A stretch of DNA of 11,758 bases from Terfezia claveryi (lineage: Eukaryota > Ascomycota > Pezizomycetes > Pezizales > Pezizaceae), in NCBI GenBank assembly GCA_015179025.1, contig WHUX01000758.1, positions 1 to 11,758 on the forward strand, read 5' to 3'. The position numbers and the translations under genes were made by a program. The notes beneath the pieces were generated by a model. It did not search any database. It was not told the origin of the DNA and saw only the letters and a program-made list of their open reading frames with translations. Within the stretch, counting starts at the first letter, position 1. Every line of letters starts with the position of its first letter. Of the stretch, positions 7,598-11,758 are shown piece after piece.

Positions 7598-8464
7598 CTA
7601 TCATTCGCCTCCTACACCGTCTCCTGCACCAGCATCTTCTCTGTAGTGAACGCAACGCGACTGGTAGCGATGAATGATTAGGAGTTCAGGGTCGAGACAA
7701 GTGGCCGAATTTATGTATGTAGGGTCAAATCAACTGAAGGACTACCCGGAGCTTGTTGTGCATTTGCGCGAGATGGGTTTAGTAGATATAGATACAGTTT
7801 AGCCTCGTGTTGCAGATTTTGTTTCGTGGTGTGAGGTCCGTTTGTTTGTTTTGTTTGATCGTCGCATAGCAACCGGCATTTGGCAAACGAGTCCTGCTGC
7901 GCTACCTAAGTTGTGAAATCTTAGCGCTGATGGAAACTCTATCACACCAAAAGTTCTTTTCCGTTCCAAACGAAATTAAAATATATAGATATATTTATAT
8001 TAAAACAAACTCTCTGACCTTCGGTTTTTTTTTTTTTTTATTTTTTTTTTGGGGGGGGGGTAAATAGAATAGATATGTATCAAAATATTTTCATACATGT
8101 TTGTTATGGAAAAGGCCAGAGAATTTTCCCATTTACAGTACATTTATAAGTAAATTCATGGTGTTAATATCAGTGGAAAAACCATGTACCTATACTGTCT
8201 TCACCCATTATGTCTCTATATATATATCATCCCCTCAAATATTATCTTATTTCTTATCATATTATTTGAAATTGGTCTTCTCGATAATTCTTTCTCTACA
8301 AAGTTTAACTTCTGCCAGTTATACACATCTTTCGATATTAATTTCTTAACTGGTGTCTCTGATCTTCTTTTTATAAGTATATAAGTACCCAGTCAGATCC
8401 ACTCCTTACTATCGCAATCACAAGTTATATCATAACTTCAATACAGAAAATCTGGGTGCATATC
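7598..8464. other. YEN1 5' flank and AT-rich intergenic region
   Basis: No supportable gene. The YEN1 start has an out-of-frame ATG only 7 bases upstream (7604 on the minus strand), and its own -3 base is T, a weak initiation context. From about 7970 the DNA becomes very AT-rich with homopolymer tracts. The open frame at 8101-8349 is rich in Leu/Ile/Ser/Tyr, as expected from AT-rich noncoding DNA. The stretch 8370-8460 (tataagtatataagtacccag ending near caatacagaaaatctggg) resembles the TATA-plus-leader part of an old LTR, but no partner copy is present. Confidence 0.5.
8025..8060. repeat. Homopolymer tract T15-A-T10-G10
   Basis: Fifteen T, one A, ten T and then ten G in direct succession. 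A poly-T to poly-G junction of this size is rare. It could be a slippage-prone microsatellite or an assembly or gap-closing artefact. It lies in AT-rich noncoding DNA between YEN1 and the gypsy element. Confidence 0.95.
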
Positions 8465-8633
8465 TGTTACGAACCCTCTCGAATCACGATCCTGACCCCG
8501 ATCGATATCGCCGGCAACCCACGCACTTGCCAAAGTATATCATGTGACTATGTTCTTGACCCTGCCTCTCCTGGCTAGCCGACATCCGACCGCATCCCGG
8601 AAGTCCTAGTTGCTCGCTTATGGATTTGACACT

Positions 8634-8930
8634 TGAGAGTCGAACCAAAACTGGCACGACTCTCAAACTAGGAAATACCCTGGAAAACCTCGAACCCTAT
8701 TTTGACCCAGACCTTATTTGAGAGTCGAACCAAAACTGGCACGACTCTCAGATTTAGGAAATACCCCGAAAACCCTCGAACCCTATTTTGACCCAAACCT
8801 TATTTGAGAGTCGAACCAAAACTGGCACGACTCTCAGATTTAGGAAATACCCCGGAAACCCTCAACCCTATTTTGACCCAACCTTATTTGAGAGTCGAAC
8901 CAAAACTGGCACGACTCTCAGATTGGGAAC
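8634..8930. repeat. Tandem repeat of about 85 bp, each unit carrying a 9-bp hairpin
   Basis: Units start at 8634, 8719, 8805 and 8889 (spacing 85, 86 and 84); the fourth is cut short after about 40 bases. Each starts with TGAGAGTCG, a constant 14-base loop aaccaaaactggca, then CGACTCTCA, a perfect 9-bp stem. The stem arms and loop are identical in all four copies, whereas the spacers (aggaaatacccc ... ccctattttgaccca) carry substitutions and 1-2 base indels. Located in the U3-like part of the gypsy LTR, they are candidate sites for a dimeric DNA-binding factor or RNA stem-loops. Confidence 0.93.
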
Positions 8931-9170
8931 AACCTGCTCTCGCTCAAAACTCTTTCTTTAGCTTATCAGAAATTTCACCTTCACTTATGTACAATTCTTC
9001 AGGTCTTCTGTTCGCACCAGCGTTATCCGTTATTGCCAGACGCCTCATTCTCGACGATCTCACAGGATCCGTGTATCCGTGAGCTGGCTTGCATGTTCAT
9101 CTTCCGTTATGCTTTGTCTAGACTGTTGTGTTAGCCAAAAAGGTGTTGTTCGAGATGGAGACAGGATCTC

Positions 9171-9178
9171 TATAAAAG
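9171..9178 (+). promoter_or_regulatory. TATA box of the gypsy LTR promoter
   Basis: TATAAAAG in the context ctctataaaagaagcctg, about 390 bases before the Gag start and downstream of the hairpin array. It is followed by a pyrimidine-rich run (ctgtttctttcttcccc). Position and sequence fit the promoter that drives genomic RNA synthesis in an LTR. Confidence 0.6.
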
Positions 9179-9418
9179 AAGCCTGTTCTTGCCGTCTGTA
9201 TTCTGTTTCTTTCTTCCCCATGTAACAACTTGTCTACCTTCCTGTACCTAGTTGTTATACGAATATATCTGCACCACTGTTCTTGAGAGTAGCTCAGACT
9301 ACCTCGCCTTCTCGACCTTGACCTCGATACCTCGCTCGACTTTGGTTTCGCCCGAAGTCCTAGACACCTGATCACACAGTAGAGCTCCCTACGTGTCGAT
9401 ACCTCGACACTCGCGTCC

Positions 9419-9440
9419 ATCACCTGCGATCGCAGGTGAT
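9419..9440. repeat. Perfect 22-bp palindrome in the gypsy leader
   Basis: Half-site ATCACCTGCGA followed directly by its reverse complement with no spacer. A second perfect palindrome of 14 bases, ccgcgtcgacgcgg, lies at 9470-9483. Both fall between the LTR and the Gag start, where retroelement RNAs often carry dimerisation or packaging structures; that role is inference only. Confidence 0.9.
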
Positions 9441-9563
9441 ACCCCGAACCTAGAATAAGTCGTTGTTTACCGCGTCGACGCGGGAATTACCTTCCAACCT
9501 CGTCGATAACATTTTGTTACGTCATATATAGTCTCCGCTACAAATAAATATGTCCGAAGCAGT

Positions 9564-10732
9564 ATGGAGGCCTCCGGCTCCGCTCCACCTTCTGAAATTG
9601 CTATGTGGCGCACCTTGGTCGCTGCCCTCCGAACTGACAATACCCCTCCTTCTGCTCTACCACATATTCCTGCAAGAACTCCCGCCTCGTTTTTCACTGC
9701 CATTCATGCAGCCCATGGTGCCGGCATACAGTCAGCACGCGGAGTACCATCAACTTTCGCTCAACCACTCACAGGCACTTCTACCTCAACTGAGTCACTC
9801 TGGATCTATTATAACCGCGGATATCAATATGGCTTAACCCTCCCAAGCCTCCTCCATGACCGCGCTTCAGTGCCTACCTCCACTCGTGCCCCTAAAGTCC
9901 ATGAGCCTGAGAATTTTGATGGCACTCGATCAAAATTCACTCGATTTCTCACCAAGCTTTCTTTGGTGTTCTCCTCCGATCCCTCTCGATATACTAGTGA
10001 AGCAGCCAAAATTGCCTATGCTGCTTCCTACCTCTCTGGATCTGCTGCCGATTGGTTTGAGCCCCACCTCAACAAAACAAGTGGGACCGTTGATTTCCCT
10101 ACTTATGAAGCCTTCGCTAAGGCATTGAAAAATGCCTACGACGATCCCGATGCTCGCGCCACTGCAGAACGCAAATTGCTTAATCTCCGCCAAGGAGACC
10201 GCGATTGTTCCTCTTACCATGCTGAGTTTGCAACTCACGCGACAATTTTAGCCTACGATGATAGGACTAAAATATCCTTCTTTTCCAACGGGGCTAATAC
10301 CGGGCTCAAAACAGCCCTTTCCTATCAAGCCTCTCCCCCAGAATCTTTCGACGAATTTGTCCAGCTTTGTATTAAGCTGGACAACCGCGCTAAACTCCTA
10401 CGCACCCAACACCCTCTTAGAGCCTCCAGCTCCAACCAATCCACGACCCCTACCGTTCACCAGCCCCTTCTACTTCGGTTGGTACCGCCGCTGGACCCAT
10501 GGACCTTTCGACCACAACGAAAAAGCGTGGACCCTTAACCCCCGAAATCCGCAAACACCGCAGAGACAATAACCTGTATATGTATTGTGGAGGATCTGGT
10601 CATTGGGCGACAGTCTGCCCAGTCTCAGCCAAAAATAAAAAGTTGGCTGTAGCCGGTACTACCCCCACTGCCTCTCCCGATACCACCACCGACAATCTCT
10701 TTGAGTTGTCAAAAAACGAACGTACTCTTTGA
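9564..10732 (+). pseudogene. Gypsy Gag with frame break and damaged zinc knuckle
   Basis: The frame from ATG 9564 runs 324 codons to 10538. A Ser/Thr/Pro-rich N-terminus leads into a capsid-like retrotransposon Gag domain (KVHEPENFDGTRSKFTRFL, AAKIAYAASYLSGSAADWF, RKLLNLRQGDRDCSSYHAEF). Near 10447-10467, beside two C4 runs, the coding thread shifts by -1 into another frame (GPMDLSTTTKKRGPLTPEIR) that continues to the TGA at 10730-10732. That frame holds the nucleocapsid zinc knuckle: NLYMYCGGSGHWATVCP has C-x4-H-x4-C, but the first Cys is Tyr (TAT at 10577-10579), one G-to-A from Cys. An ATG at 9550 in another frame (MSEAV) may be the ancestral start, one base out of phase. The capsid would form the virus-like particle and the knuckle would bind element RNA. 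Confidence 0.85.
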
Positions 10733-11758
10733 TCAATGATGGCCGATCAGAGAGTGCCAGATGCAACCTGGCGCCATCAATCATGTCCATGACCCTGTCC
10801 ATATGTTTAATTCATTTTCTGTTTTGAAGGAAGTCCACTTAGAAGGTACTGGTTATGTATTACCTTTGGTTTCTCGTAAGTCCCGTCAATGACTAGCTCG
10901 TCGACGGCGCCTTGCGAATGCGTTGCGAATTTCTAGAATTGCTGTGCTTTCTACTGATTGTCATGATTTGGGGTCTGAAGACCTACTTGCTTTGCCGTGT
11001 ATAGTCAATGAAGAGCTTTCTGCCACGTGCATGGTAGACTCGGGAGCTAGCTCCCAGTTTATCAATATTGGCTATGCCATGAACATGAACTTGCCATTGG
11101 ACGTGAAAAACAAGCCGGAAAATCTCGTACTTGCTGATGGGAAACCTTCACCTATCGGAAAAATCACACCACACTTGCACCTTGAAACTCTCTATCGACC
11201 AACATCAAGAAACCCTCACATTCCATGTTACCAAGTTAGCCGGGTGGGACTTGATTGTGGGAAAAACATGGCTTAGGCGACACAACCCAACGATTGACTG
11301 GTCAGTTAATACCATCGCTTTCGCCTCCAGATTTTGCCATGCCCATTGCCTACCAACCCGCCCTCCGAAAACACCTCCCGCGACTAACCCACTTCGGATA
11401 TCAATTATTTCCAGAGCAGCTTTTCGGGTTATTATCAAGGACCCGGATGCTCGCCTCTGTATTGCAGCAATATATGCCTCCATTGACGAGGATGAGTCCG
11501 TTGAACCTGCTGCTAAATTGGTTCCTTCTGAATATCATGATTATCTGCTCTCTTTTCAGAAAAAGAAGCTCGAATACTACCCCCACATCGATACGTTGAC
11601 CATGCTATCCCTTTGCAAGAAGGAGCCAAACCTCCTTTTGGCCACATGTACTCTATGTCTGACTCAGAACTCAAGGAAGTACGCAAATGGATCGACGAGA
11701 ATTTATCCAAATCCTTCATACGAGCCAGTTCTTCTTCTGCAGCTCTCCGTCCTATTTC
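10733..11758 (+). pseudogene. Gypsy Pol: aspartic protease and start of reverse transcriptase
   Basis: Pol-like sequence begins at about 10733. One frame contains TGA stops at 10737-10739 and 10890-10892 (the latter one C-to-T from Arg in an Arg-rich run). It then reads through the retropepsin core ATCMVDSGASSQFI, with DSGA at 11037-11048 as the catalytic motif, and LADGKPSPIGKIT. An extra base near 11166-11174 moves the thread to a second frame: LKLSIDQHQETLTFHVTKLA, then LIVGKTWLRRHNPTIDWSV, the end of the protease fold. A linker leads to KLEYYP, where one base is missing in the C5 run at 11580-11584. The third frame gives [19 protein letters not shown] and [19 protein letters not shown], the family's RT entry segment, then [10 protein letters not shown] up to the window edge. 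The RT catalytic motif is beyond the window. Confidence 0.85.

Larger units (their letters stand above)
8465..9375 (+). repeat. Putative 5' LTR of the gypsy element (right border uncertain)
   Basis: The left edge is set at TGTTACGAACCC (8465), a start common to fungal gypsy LTRs. The region contains the hairpin repeat array (8634-8920), then a TATA box at 9171 followed by a pyrimidine-rich stretch, as in an LTR U3/R arrangement. The right border could be anywhere from about 9265 (tctgcacca) to 9375 (gatcaca). A TGG-starting primer-binding candidate (tggtttcgcccgaag, near 9343) would favour an earlier end. Only a second LTR copy would settle the limits. Confidence 0.5.
8465..11758 (+). mobile_element. 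Ty3/gypsy retrotransposon, 5' part (truncated by window)
   Basis: In order on the plus strand: a putative 5' LTR from TGTTACGAACCC at 8465, a TATA box at 9171, an untranslated leader with two palindromes, Gag from 9564, the zinc-knuckle region near 10577-10626, protease with DSGA at 11037, and the start of RT to the window end. The gag, protease, RT order with no integrase before RT identifies the Ty3/gypsy type. Several frame breaks and substitutions mean this copy cannot express a full polyprotein as written. The 3' half and 3' LTR lie outside the window, so LTR borders and target-site duplication cannot be verified. Confidence 0.85.

Noticed and set aside
8101..8384. Overlapping open frames with transmembrane-like composition
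   Set aside because: AT-rich DNA yields Leu/Ile/Phe/Tyr-rich frames by chance; two overlapping frames of the same character and no codon bias argue against coding.
8464..8500. tRNA-like T-loop sequence (tctcgaatcacg)
   Set aside because: No matching acceptor, D-arm or anticodon arm could be paired around it; it lies at the start of the gypsy LTR.
8634..8930. CRISPR-like array (regular repeats with spacers)
   Set aside because: The spacers are copies of each other, the period is about 85 bp, the context is a eukaryotic LTR and no cas gene is present.

Overview
This window looks like nuclear DNA of a filamentous ascomycete (Pezizomycotina; the exact lineage is uncertain). The evidence is a fungal YEN1/GEN1-type Holliday-junction resolvase gene with short introns (65 and 74 nt, one with a TACTGAC branch site), lying between remnants of Ty1/copia and Ty3/gypsy LTR retrotransposons. 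I see no bacterial operon, CRISPR array, tRNA or rRNA.

Layout. 1-347: a 23-bp minisatellite that runs off the left edge. 348-892: no gene, with a small cluster of GGCGAGT/ACTCGCC motifs and a 7-bp hairpin. 893-3082: a rearranged copia block. A minus-strand copia 5' end (LTR near 2141-2470, then a Gag frame from 2029 leftward broken by five nonsense codons) abuts the 3' end of a plus-strand copia element (RNase H tail, polypurine tract, LTR from 2801). The two LTR copies are therefore a ~285-bp inverted repeat around 330 bp. 3083-3864: no gene. 3865-7597 (minus): the only host gene, a YEN1/GEN1 homologue. 7598-8464: YEN1 5' flank and AT-rich intergenic DNA with a T15-A-T10-G10 tract. 8465-11758: the 5' part of a plus-strand gypsy element, with an LTR carrying four hairpins at 84-86 bp spacing and a TATA box, two perfect palindromes, gag with a damaged zinc knuckle, then protease and the start of reverse transcriptase. 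It runs off the right edge.

YEN1. I reconstruct a 14-nt first exon encoding the start Met-Gly-Ile, a 137-nt second exon and a long third exon. The nuclease core has every expected acidic residue. Three one-base frame breaks lie at or beside G-runs on the coding strand (C-runs on the plus strand), all in the same direction. As 2.1 kb of the tail is otherwise open, missed bases in homopolymers or very recent decay explain this better than old decay. The tail has two SUMO-interacting-type motifs, a PIP-box-like motif and many S/T-P sites.

Both transposon groups are inactive as they stand. I found no convincing new biological system. The most interesting items are the YEN1 gene structure and tail motifs, the inverted LTR pair, and the hairpin repeats in the gypsy LTR.
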